From positions 259,470 through 323,469 of the forward strand of contig NZ_LNYE01000020.1 in NCBI RefSeq assembly GCF_001467695.1: a stretch of DNA of 64,000 nt, given 5' to 3'. The translations under genes and the position numbers were made by a program. The notes beneath the pieces are model-generated. The model was not told where the DNA came from, did no database searches, and saw only the letters and a program-made list of their open reading frames with translations. This stretch comes from Legionella gratiana (lineage in GTDB: Bacteria; Pseudomonadota; Gammaproteobacteria; Legionellales; Legionellaceae). Below are positions 7,997 through 16,144 of the stretch, piece after piece (position 1 is the first letter of the stretch; every line of letters begins with the position of its first letter).

Positions 7997-9094
7997 TTAA
8001 TTTAAAAGCAACCTGTGTCCATTAACCTGTTCAATTTCACCATCTTGTATTGATTGACCTATCTGACCTACAATACCCAGCGACGCTTTAGTTAAATTCT
8101 CTACTTCTTTAAGACCATTTACTGTCTTAATTGCCCAATTTCCTGTTACACCAAGTGTTACAAGTTGGGTTGCAATCGTACTCAATCCTGCTGTCAATAA
8201 GCTGGTTGCGATAAAAGCAACTCCAATTAACTCTCCTGTCGATGGAGCTGCTCCAAATCGAAACAGGTTATAAAGCATCGTTCCCAAATTTTTTAACGCA
8301 AGGGGAAAGCCAACCAATAAAGACACGTAGGATGAAGCTAACGAAATAGGGACCATAACCGAAGCTAAGGGTGGAATAAATGATAAAGCAGTTGCACCTA
8401 TGGCAATAATGGTTGCGGCTAAAGCTACTTTAGAGCCGTAATTTTGTACTGCATTCACTAATGTAGAAAAACTTCTTGATGGTTTTTGTGCGTATTTGAA
8501 ATTCAAGTCGTTAATTTGATAATAAAAGATTTTAGTCTTGGCTAAACTCTCTTGTAATCTATGAGCATTGACTCGTTCGCTTGAAACTTTATTGACACCG
8601 AGCTTGAGTTGTTGCTGAATTTCAGAAAACAGTTCATCAAATTTTTTGCGACGACGAAGCACTTCGAATCGAGATGATTCTATGGCCAAACTTTCTTGTT
8701 CAATCAATTTGTTAATATCAGTAAGTATCTCTGTAATTTTTGGAGAAATTGATGTTCTTTTGCATTCTTTAAAAAAATACAAACATGCTGATTGGGAAAA
8801 CAGCAATTGACCAAAAAGAATAATGCTCTCGAACTGTTGTAGCTTTTGTTCCCGAATAGTTTTGTCTTTTTCTTTTTTAATTTCTTCTCGGAGATGGGCA
8901 ACAGCTTTCTTCTCAATCTCTTCAAAATCTACTTTAGTTTTTAGGGTAGATATCCTTAGCGGGTTGGCAAGAATTTCAGGACCAAGCACAGAATGAATTA
9001 CAGAGGAATTTGTTTGAGGAAAGAGTTTTTGAAGTTGAAAAATAACTTCTTTTGCAATGGCATTATATTCATTTCTGTTCAATTTTTCGTGCAT
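7997..9094 (-). CDS. Putative membrane-associated effector, coiled coil plus transmembrane helices
   Basis: 365 residues, family not recognised. Residues 1-220 are charged and helical, with a Lys/Glu-rich coiled-coil stretch around 70-100. Residues 220-320 contain three or four strongly hydrophobic Ala/Leu/Ile-rich helices (for example ALAATIIAIGATALSFI and IGVAFIATSLLTAGL). There is no signal peptide. A soluble helical N-terminus followed by a hydrophobic hairpin region is common among Legionella effectors that insert into host membranes, but a bacterial membrane role is equally possible. It lies upstream of the J-domain gene on the same strand, about 300 bases away, so the two are probably separate units. 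Confidence 0.5.
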   Translation of the reverse strand: MHEKLNRNEYNAIAKEVIFQLQKLFPQTNSSVIHSVLGPEILANPLRISTLKTKVDFEEIEKKAVAHLREEIKKEKDKTIREQKLQQFESIILFGQLLFSQSACLYFFKECKRTSISPKITEILTDINKLIEQESLAIESSRFEVLRRRKKFDELFSEIQQQLKLGVNKVSSERVNAHRLQESLAKTKIFYYQINDLNFKYAQKPSRSFSTLVNAVQNYGSKVALAATIIAIGATALSFIPPLASVMVPISLASSYVSLLVGFPLALKNLGTMLYNLFRFGAAPSTGELIGVAFIATSLLTAGLSTIATQLVTLGVTGNWAIKTVNGLKEVENLTKASLGIVGQIGQSIQDGEIEQVNGHRLLLN

Positions 9095-9302
9095 ATTGAT
9101 AGGAAAAATTAGAATTTAGTTAATATTAATCAAATTGATCAATTAATACAAGTTGTTGTATCAATTTCATTATTCCACAATCTGAGAAATTGTTACACGG
9201 TAAAGAGTGGCACAACAGTCACCGCCATTTTTAAAGTTTCTTTAAAATGGATTTTATATTGCTAAGAAATAACCGCAATCTTATAATTTACTTTTAATTA
9301 AG

Positions 9303-9355
9303 TAACGTGAACTCGACCTATAAATTCATTTTATTTTTATATCGAGCTCACGTTA
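9303..9355. repeat. Dispersed hairpin repeat copy
   Basis: TAACGTGAACTCGA at the left edge mirrors TCGAGCTCACGTTA at the right edge, with AT-rich arms between, forming an imperfect palindrome of about 53 bp. The edge motif (TAACGTGA/TCACGTTA) and the TTTATTTTTATATCGA core match the copy at 6101-6148. It lies 20 bases before the purine permease start. Confidence 0.6.
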
Positions 9356-9374
9356 AATAGGAAAACAAAACACA

Positions 9375-10655
9375 ATGGGGCAGTTAAAATCCTATTTCCT
9401 ACAAGGCACCACACTTAGAACCGAAATCATCGCTGGAATTACTACTTTTTTAACGATGGTGTATATAGCATTTATTAACCCAGCGATACTCCACGATGCC
9501 GGTATGGACCAAGGTGCAGTATTTACTGCTACTTGTCTTATTACTGCCTTTGCATGTTTACTCACAGGCATCATCGCTAATACCCCCATAGGCATTGCCC
9601 CAGGCATGGCCTTAAATGTCTTTTTCTCTTTTACGGTGGTCAAAGGGATGGGGATACCATGGCAACAAGCTTTAGCCATTGTATTTCTCTCGGGAGTCTT
9701 ATTCACGTTCGTATCACTTACACGCTTAAGAAGACTGCTTATTGAAGCGATTCCTTATAATTTACAAATCGCTATCTTAATTGGCATTAGTTTGTTGATT
9801 GCCCTTATTACCTTAAAAAACAACCAAATCATTATCACTGATCCACATCATTTGATGCATCTTGGTGCAATGAATCGCCCAGAGAGTGGCTTATTTTTTT
9901 TGGGATTTTTGCTCATACTGACCTTAGATTATTTTCTGATACCAGGCGCAATTATTATAGGTATTCTTAGCATCACGGCATTAAGCTTATTGACAGGATT
10001 ATCTACCTGGCAAGGATTGATGTCTTTCCCTCCTTCGATAATGCCCACATTTTTAAAACTCGATTTTTCTGGCCTAAACACCATTTTAGCAATGAAAGCA
10101 ATGTTTACCTTTTTTTTAATTGCCGTATTTGATGCTACAGGAACTTTAATTGGTTTACTAAATCCTACATTATTCAAACAACAAAAAAACTATGCTAGAC
10201 GTCTAAGTAATTGTTTGACTGCCGATGCAGTGGCCTCAGCGGCAGCAGGATTATTAGGCTCAGCAAGCACTTCTCCTTATATCGAATCTGCAGCAGGAAT
10301 AGAAGCGGGTGGACGTGGCGGATTAACAGCAATAGTCATTGGGATTGGTTTTATTCTCATGCTATTTTTCTCACCTCTAGCGAAGATGATCCCTAATTTT
10401 GCCGTAGGCCCTGCGCTCTTGTATGTGGCTTGTTGTATGATGAAACATTTAACTGACATGAAATTGCCCGATATAAGTGAAACTGCTCCTTCTATGGTGA
10501 CCATCATGATGATTCCATTTACCGCATCCATAGCTGATGGAATTGGCGGTGGTATTATCCTCTACACGCTATTAAAATTATTGACCCGACAAAAAATCAA
10601 TCTTTTACTCTTTATGTTAAGCATTGTTTTTATCATATTCTTTCTTATCAGTTAA
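9375..10655 (+). CDS. NCS2-family purine permease (AzgA/GhxP-like)
   Basis: A 426-residue polytopic inner-membrane protein, close to the usual 430-450 of the adenine/guanine/hypoxanthine permease branch. It has the family N-terminus (LRTEIIAGITTFLTMVYI), the NPAIL motif, NTPIGIAPGMALNVFF in helix 3, and the substrate-region helix with FDATGTLIGL and SASTSPYIESAAGIEAGGRGG. These motifs are typical of proton-driven purine uptake carriers of the AzgA/YjcD type. Which base it carries cannot be read from sequence. The gene is monocistronic, with a repeat hairpin just upstream and no clear terminator downstream. Confidence 0.9.
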   Translation: MGQLKSYFLQGTTLRTEIIAGITTFLTMVYIAFINPAILHDAGMDQGAVFTATCLITAFACLLTGIIANTPIGIAPGMALNVFFSFTVVKGMGIPWQQALAIVFLSGVLFTFVSLTRLRRLLIEAIPYNLQIAILIGISLLIALITLKNNQIIITDPHHLMHLGAMNRPESGLFFLGFLLILTLDYFLIPGAIIIGILSITALSLLTGLSTWQGLMSFPPSIMPTFLKLDFSGLNTILAMKAMFTFFLIAVFDATGTLIGLLNPTLFKQQKNYARRLSNCLTADAVASAAAGLLGSASTSPYIESAAGIEAGGRGGLTAIVIGIGFILMLFFSPLAKMIPNFAVGPALLYVACCMMKHLTDMKLPDISETAPSMVTIMMIPFTASIADGIGGGIILYTLLKLLTRQKINLLLFMLSIVFIIFFLIS

Positions 10656-10993
10656 AATGCTTAACTTCTACGCTGTAACTATTTATTATTTAACATAACC
10701 TTAATCCCTATTTAATTAGGTCCTGGCTGTTCGTTATTGGTCTCTCTCCCCCATTAGGATATTTTAAAACAACGAATTCTGGCCGACTTGTCCAAATAAA
10801 ATATCGTATTGGCCATGGAGTTGTTGACGAAACAACTCTATTCGTGTAGAAATTGCGTTAAGTGCGTTACTATTTAACAACAAACACTCCTAGAAAAAGT
10901 AGTTGGGCCCGTAGTGAGCTAGTAAAAAGTGCTGCGCTGCTGGATTTTTTAGGATTATAGTAAACACTAAGAGACTTTTAAATGGAGACCATA
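10656..10993. other. 338-bp intergenic region with two hairpins
   Basis: The gap holds a small stem-loop, GAGTTGTT (10818-10825) against AACAACTC (10831-10838). It also holds a longer degenerate palindrome at about 10888-10965 that starts with TCCTAGAAAAAGTAGTTG and ends with TTTTTTAGGATTATAG. This resembles the hairpin after the giant SecA-like gene (50708-50762). I see no gene. Confidence 0.45.
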
Positions 10994-11272
10994 ATGAAAT
11001 TTTTTGATAGCAAATCCAAGACATTATTTATTACTGGAGGAAAAACAAGCGTAACTGATTTATCAAATAATCCATTAATACAAATAGTCGAACCCCAGGA
11101 GGGAGTACCATCATTTTATAAACTTCGTCGGCAAAATGCAGGTTTAGGTAGCCATCTCGAAAAACACTATATTAGTAATAGCACCCACCAAGAGTTCAAC
11201 GGTAATTATGATTTAAATCATTCTAGTAATACTGATCTTGAAGAAGTTCAAAACATTATTTATTGTCCTTAA
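10994..11272 (+). CDS. Small hypothetical protein
   Basis: 92 residues, not recognised. I place the start at the ATG at 10994 because GGAG (10984-10987) lies 6 bases before it. The in-frame ATG at 10982 would have to share that GGAG inside its own second codon. The product begins MKFFDSKSKTLFITGGK and is polar and soluble, with no signal peptide or membrane helix. It has an Asn/His-rich second half and one Cys near the C-terminus. Codon use looks normal for the region. No functional claim is possible. Confidence 0.5.
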   Translation: MKFFDSKSKTLFITGGKTSVTDLSNNPLIQIVEPQEGVPSFYKLRRQNAGLGSHLEKHYISNSTHQEFNGNYDLNHSSNTDLEEVQNIIYCP

Positions 11273-11621
11273 TTATAGAAATTCAGACCATTATTTAACC
11301 CCTATTCTGCAGTAGAGGATATTTTTGTTTAATCAAAATCATTTTTAAAGAAAAATAGCCTACTGCATATGAGATTTAATCAAGAGAATCTGGTTTCTAT
11401 CCTCTCATTGGAGTGATTCCAGCCTCCATCTCAAACGATTCAAAGTAAAGCCACATTCTCTTCTACGAAACTCACGTTCAATTAGGAAAAGAAATATATA
11501 CATTAAGAGAACTATTTGCATATAATGCAGGATGATGATATTTAAAATAGACAAATTTAAATCATCATTCTCTTTGTAGTTGAAATAAAAAATTAACTCT
11601 TTATTCTTATAAGGATAAACT
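11273..11621. other. 349-bp intergenic region with promoter-like and 5'-leader hairpin sequences
   Basis: TATAAT at 11521-11526 is a candidate -10 for the histidine-rich gene. A bulged hairpin follows in the presumed leader: ATGATGATATTTAAA (11532-11546) against TTTAAATCATCAT (11556-11568). AAGGA (11611-11615) is the ribosome binding site. A CTCACGTTCAATTA motif near 11471 resembles the edge of the dispersed repeats. No coding sequence was seen. Confidence 0.45.
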
Positions 11622-11972
11622 ATGAAACACGTATCAACTTCAGGAAATACTCACACCCACTCAACAACAACTCACGTACATACTCATCAACCTACAATCG
11701 TTGTACATGCGCATACGCCCACACTCGTCGTACATGCGCATACGCCCACACCCGTCGTACATGCGCATACGCCTACACCCGTCGTACATACTCATACGCC
11801 TACAACCAATACAGCCGTTATAGTGACACAACCATCACAAACAACAGTTCAAGTAACCCCAAACCCCTATGCTTTTTTTACTCCTTCTTATCAAGTGCAG
11901 CAGCATCATCACTACCATACGCCCACTACTAGCCAGTATCCTGATCCAAATACACACACTCATTACCGATAG
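11622..11972 (+). CDS. Histidine-rich tandem-repeat protein, possible metal binder
   Basis: 116 residues, 20 of them His, with very high Thr and Pro. Residues 25-60 are four 9-residue repeats of the form TPVVHAHTP. Further His clusters are THTHSTTTHVHTH near the N-terminus, HHHYH and NTHTHYR near the C-terminus. There is no signal peptide and no long hydrophobic segment, so it is probably cytoplasmic. Alternating His-x-His is typical of nickel, zinc or copper binding or storage, which I infer but cannot prove. AAGGA sits 6 bases before the ATG, supporting a real gene. The repeats are nearly identical in DNA, implying recent copy-number change. Confidence 0.7.
   Translation: MKHVSTSGNTHTHSTTTHVHTHQPTIVVHAHTPTLVVHAHTPTPVVHAHTPTPVVHTHTPTTNTAVIVTQPSQTTVQVTPNPYAFFTPSYQVQQHHHYHTPTTSQYPDPNTHTHYR
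11694..11801 (+). repeat. Four tandem 27-bp repeats inside the His-rich gene
   Basis: Four in-frame 27-bp units encode TIVVHAHTP, TLVVHAHTP, TPVVHAHTP and TPVVHTHTP. They share the GTACATGCGCATACGCC-type core with few substitutions. A 27-bp period lets units be gained or lost by slippage without frameshift. Confidence 0.9.
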
Positions 11973-12139
11973 TGGAATCAATGCCGCCTATTCAGCGGCT
12001 TGTTCTAAAAGACCGTCACAAAATTTATACTGAAGAATTCAGTGCTGTTTCAAAATACCTTAATTACTCATCAAAAAAACTATGGTAAGTTAGTAATTTT
12101 AGTTATTATGTTACTTACTTATGATTTTGCGGTTTTTCA

Positions 12140-14500
12140 ATGCGCTCTATAGTTATTATTTTTTTAATATTTATTTGCTCTACATTTATTCATGCAAATG
12201 AAATTAATATTTCCACAACAACTAAGAATGGAAATACTATTTTTTTTCTGCAAGCAGGAGCCTTCAATTTAGAAAAAGATGCACAACAACGTCAAAAAGA
12301 ACTTTCTTCTCTTGTGAATGAGCCTGTAGAAATTAAAAATTTATCCGATAAAAAACTTTATCTTGTACAAATTGGCCCGATTAGTGATTACCTCGCCGCG
12401 CGAGATTTGCAAAATAAATTATCCAAAAAAGTAAATTCGAGCACAAATCAGCAAAATACTTCCTTAGTCCCACAAAATCAAACTGGAACTACTGAAGAGC
12501 AAGCTCAAACATCATCTGTTAACAGCAAATTATGGAACTTAAGAAATGCTGATGTTCGGGCAGTCATTGCGGAAGTATCGCGGGTTACCGGCAAAAATTT
12601 TGTCATCGATCCTCGAGTCCAAGGAAAAATATCTATTATTTCTTCAACGCCAATGAATAATGAGGAGCTCTATCAAGTTTTTCTCTCGGTATTGCAAGTA
12701 TCTGGCTATGCAGCTATCCCAAGCGGTGCTGTTATTAAAATTATTCCGAATATCGATGCTAAAACACAATCACCTGATCTTTTGAGTGAAATGAAACATC
12801 CCCCTAAAGGGGATGACATGATGGTTGCTGTTGTACCTGTTCACTACGTCCCATCAGAACAATTAGTTCCTGTTCTACGACCATTAATGCCTCAGTGGAG
12901 TAGTATTTCTGCATATGCCCCTTCAAATATGCTTATTTTATCAGGACGAGCCAATAATATTCATAGCCTTGCCGATATCATCAGACAAGTAGATAACTCA
13001 TCTACAAGTGGCATCGATATGGTCCATTTACGACATTCATTAGCCATGGATATTGCAGCTACCTTGAAGGACCTTATAAAATCGCAACCCAATATGGGTG
13101 GATCTCGGACACAGATGACTATCGCTGCTGATGATCGATCAAACTCCCTTCTAATCAGTGGCTCCAAAACAGACCGGATACGAATTAGGATGTTGATCTT
13201 AAAACTGGATAGGGAAAGCTCCGAGGGTCTTAATGCGAATACTCAAGTCGTCTATCTTAATTATCTCAGAGCAGAAGATTTAGTACCTATTCTTGCGGGT
13301 ATCGCACAGGCAAATTTCAGTGGTAATGTTGGCACAACTATAGGAACAATAACACGTCCTGCATTAGACAGCACAAACCCCGCCTCCAATCTTGCCAACA
13401 ACAGTAATAACGCAACCACACAAAGCGCTACATCTCTTTATCCGGTATCTGGTGGTTCATTAGCTTCATCTGAGGCAACTGCAAATACTACATCGGCAAC
13501 AACTCAAAATGAAGGAACAACCAAGCCTACAGTACAAATTATTGCTGAACCTAATACAAACTCAATAATTCTCAATGCCCCGGCATCGGTAATACGTATT
13601 CTAAAACGAGTCATTGTACAGCTGGATATTAAACCCGCACAGTTACTCATCGAAGCACTTGTAGCTGAAATTAATCAAGATGACATCAATGACTTAGGCA
13701 TAGAATGGGGTAGCAATCAGCAAACAGGTAAACCAAGCAGCTTTAAAAATGGTTTTGCAATCATTAATAGCAAAACGCAACTTGAAGATTTCCAAGCACA
13801 AATCTATGCTTTAGCAAGAGCTCATAAAGCCAACATTTTATCTACACCCTCTGTTGTAGTTCTTGATAATCGCCAAGCAAAAATTTTGGTTGGAAAACAA
13901 GTTTCTGTTGCCTCCACGAACTATCCTAATAATGCGGGAGGTACCACACCTGCAAGCCCCTATACGACTTTTGATCGAGTAAATGTTGCCTTGCATTTGT
14001 ATGTCAGACCTCAAATTACACGCGGAAATGGAATCCAACTGCAAATTGACCAAGGCAATGATACTCTGGACCCACCGGTTGTTTCAGAAAGCTCTGTTAC
14101 CCCTACTTTTAGAATCAGCAGTATCGTTACCTCTGTTCATGTTGAAAGTGGCGACATTGTTGTTTTAGGAGGATTAACTCAAGACAGATTAGATAATGAC
14201 AATAACCGATTACCTATTCTAGGCGATATACCTGGGGTTGGGCGTTTATTCAAGCGCAACACAAATAGCCGAGAAAAACGAGTGCTCATGGTGTTTATTA
14301 AACCTATTATCTTACGTAATGAACGAGAAAATATGTATATGACAGGGCAAAAATATAATAATGTTCGTCAATATGAGTTAGATTGGCTAAGATCACAAGA
14401 TGCATATGTACAAAGTAATAATGCAACGGTTATGCCTGCATTAAAACGGGCTGAGTTACCTAAACCGTTTAGTCGTCCACCTTTATTAGTGACCAAGTAA
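12140..14500 (+). CDS. lspD: Type II secretion secretin GspD/LspD with N-terminal SPOR domain
   Basis: Forms the outer-membrane channel of type II secretion. 786 residues: signal peptide (about 1-19), a SPOR-like domain (about 30-100, FFLQAGAF...YLVQIGPI), linker, N0 (about 130-200, LRNADVRAVIAEVSRVTGKNFVID), N1 to N3 (about 225-530) and the secretin domain with STPSVVVLDNRQAKI and the VPILGDIPGVGRLFK signature near 690-710. N3 carries a long Ser/Thr/Asn-rich insertion (about 410-475). A SPOR domain is not part of the classical GspD plan and could anchor the secretin to peptidoglycan. The stop codon overlaps the lspE start (TAATG), so the two are translationally coupled. Confidence 0.95.
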   Translation: MRSIVIIFLIFICSTFIHANEINISTTTKNGNTIFFLQAGAFNLEKDAQQRQKELSSLVNEPVEIKNLSDKKLYLVQIGPISDYLAARDLQNKLSKKVNSSTNQQNTSLVPQNQTGTTEEQAQTSSVNSKLWNLRNADVRAVIAEVSRVTGKNFVIDPRVQGKISIISSTPMNNEELYQVFLSVLQVSGYAAIPSGAVIKIIPNIDAKTQSPDLLSEMKHPPKGDDMMVAVVPVHYVPSEQLVPVLRPLMPQWSSISAYAPSNMLILSGRANNIHSLADIIRQVDNSSTSGIDMVHLRHSLAMDIAATLKDLIKSQPNMGGSRTQMTIAADDRSNSLLISGSKTDRIRIRMLILKLDRESSEGLNANTQVVYLNYLRAEDLVPILAGIAQANFSGNVGTTIGTITRPALDSTNPASNLANNSNNATTQSATSLYPVSGGSLASSEATANTTSATTQNEGTTKPTVQIIAEPNTNSIILNAPASVIRILKRVIVQLDIKPAQLLIEALVAEINQDDINDLGIEWGSNQQTGKPSSFKNGFAIINSKTQLEDFQAQIYALARAHKANILSTPSVVVLDNRQAKILVGKQVSVASTNYPNNAGGTTPASPYTTFDRVNVALHLYVRPQITRGNGIQLQIDQGNDTLDPPVVSESSVTPTFRISSIVTSVHVESGDIVVLGGLTQDRLDNDNNRLPILGDIPGVGRLFKRNTNSREKRVLMVFIKPIILRNERENMYMTGQKYNNVRQYELDWLRSQDAYVQSNNATVMPALKRAELPKPFSRPPLLVTK

Positions 14501-15987
14501 TGGAACATGAAGAAAGATCACTACAAATCCCTTACAGTTTTGCAAAAAACAATGGGATTGTAGTGGCTAATGAAATGACCAATAATCAAGCTACTGTTTA
14601 TTATTTATCGCATACATCACTGCAAGCTCTAGCAGAAGTGAAACGTTTATTACAATGCGAGTTTTCTTTAAAAAAAGTTGATGAGTCTGTTTTTCAACAA
14701 GAATTGGCTCACGTTTATCAATCCAAATCCTCCATATTAGATGCTGCAGGAGGCATGGAAGAAGATATGGATCTTTCATTACTCGCCAGTCAGCTACCTG
14801 TTAGTGAAGATTTATTAGAAAATCAAGATGATGCGCCAATAATCCGTTTGTTAAACGCTCTATTTACTCAAGCAATCAAGCAAAAAGCATCTGATATTCA
14901 TATTGAAACGTATGAAGATAGAGTCTTGGTACGTAATCGTATCGACGGTGTGTTGCATGAAGTTTTAGAAATTCAACGCGCCATTGCCCCTCTGGTAATT
15001 TCCAGAGTTAAAGTAATGGCAAAATTAGATATTGCGGAAAAACGCATACCACAAGATGGACGTATTTCATTACGCATTGGTGGGCATAATATCGATGTCC
15101 GGGTCTCTACTCTTCCTTCTAATCATGGCGAACGTGTAGTTTTGAGGATCTTGGATAAACAAGCAGCCCAATTAGATTTAAATCTATTGGGGATGCCTGA
15201 AGCGCCCCTAAAAGCAATGCGGAAGATGATCGCAGAACCTCATGGTATTATTTTAGTTACTGGGCCAACGGGTTCAGGAAAAACGACTTCATTATATGCC
15301 ATGTTGACTGAATTAAATCAAGTCACACGAAACATTCTTACTATTGAAGATCCTATAGAGTATGATCTTGAAGGTATAGGACAAACTCAAGTTAATACTA
15401 AAGTACAAATGACCTTCGCTAAAGGTCTAAGAGCGATTCTGAGACAAGATCCTGATGTAGTCATGATTGGCGAAATTCGCGATCTAGAAACCGCCGAGAT
15501 TGCAGTTCAAGCCAGTCTTACTGGACACTTAGTACTGTCTACGTTACATACAAATAGCGCGTTAGGCGCTTTAACTCGCTTACGCGATATGGGTGTAGAG
15601 TCTTTTCTTTTATCATCCAGTATTGTTGGGCTTATCGCCCAACGTCTGGTTCGAAAATTATGTTCCCATTGCAAAACCCCGCATCAGTTAAGAGATGATG
15701 AAAAGGAACTCATGGGCCTTCCCTCGAATGCAGACATATCCAAAGTTTTTGAGCCTAAAGGTTGTGACTTATGCAATCACTTAGGTTACAAAGGGAGAAC
15801 TGGTATTTATGAACTTATTACCATCGATGAAGTATTAAGAGGAATGATCCATCGTCATGAAGATTTACAGACCATGGAAGAATACCTACGACCAACAAGT
15901 CCTAGTATTCGAGATGATGGTTTTAAACGGGTACTAGCTGGAGATACCTCGCTTGCAGAAATACTTCGAGTAACAACGCAAAATTAA
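14500..15987 (+). CDS. lspE: Type II secretion ATPase GspE/LspE
   Basis: Cytoplasmic AAA-type ATPase that powers pseudopilus assembly. 495 residues, normal for the family. Walker A is GPTGSGKT (255-262), followed by the Asp box (LTIEDPIEYDLEGI), Walker B (DVVMIGEIRDLETAEI) and His box (GHLVLSTLHTNSA). A CxxC...CxxC zinc-binding element sits at Cys388, Cys391, Cys422 and Cys425, typical of GspE. The start ATG overlaps the last base of lspD, and no other T2SS gene follows. This agrees with the known split arrangement of lsp genes in Legionella. Confidence 0.97.
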   Translation: MEHEERSLQIPYSFAKNNGIVVANEMTNNQATVYYLSHTSLQALAEVKRLLQCEFSLKKVDESVFQQELAHVYQSKSSILDAAGGMEEDMDLSLLASQLPVSEDLLENQDDAPIIRLLNALFTQAIKQKASDIHIETYEDRVLVRNRIDGVLHEVLEIQRAIAPLVISRVKVMAKLDIAEKRIPQDGRISLRIGGHNIDVRVSTLPSNHGERVVLRILDKQAAQLDLNLLGMPEAPLKAMRKMIAEPHGIILVTGPTGSGKTTSLYAMLTELNQVTRNILTIEDPIEYDLEGIGQTQVNTKVQMTFAKGLRAILRQDPDVVMIGEIRDLETAEIAVQASLTGHLVLSTLHTNSALGALTRLRDMGVESFLLSSSIVGLIAQRLVRKLCSHCKTPHQLRDDEKELMGLPSNADISKVFEPKGCDLCNHLGYKGRTGIYELITIDEVLRGMIHRHEDLQTMEEYLRPTSPSIRDDGFKRVLAGDTSLAEILRVTTQN

Positions 15988-16144
15988 AGAGATCATATCC
16001 TAAGCAATTTAGAATGTGTCAAGAAGACTCCTAAGATTTTATATTGAAAATCTCTATTGAAACCCATACGTGAGATCCAAATAAAATTCAATTTGGTCTA
16101 TAATTATACCATTAAAGCCCAAATATTAAATAGGAGATTATGTT

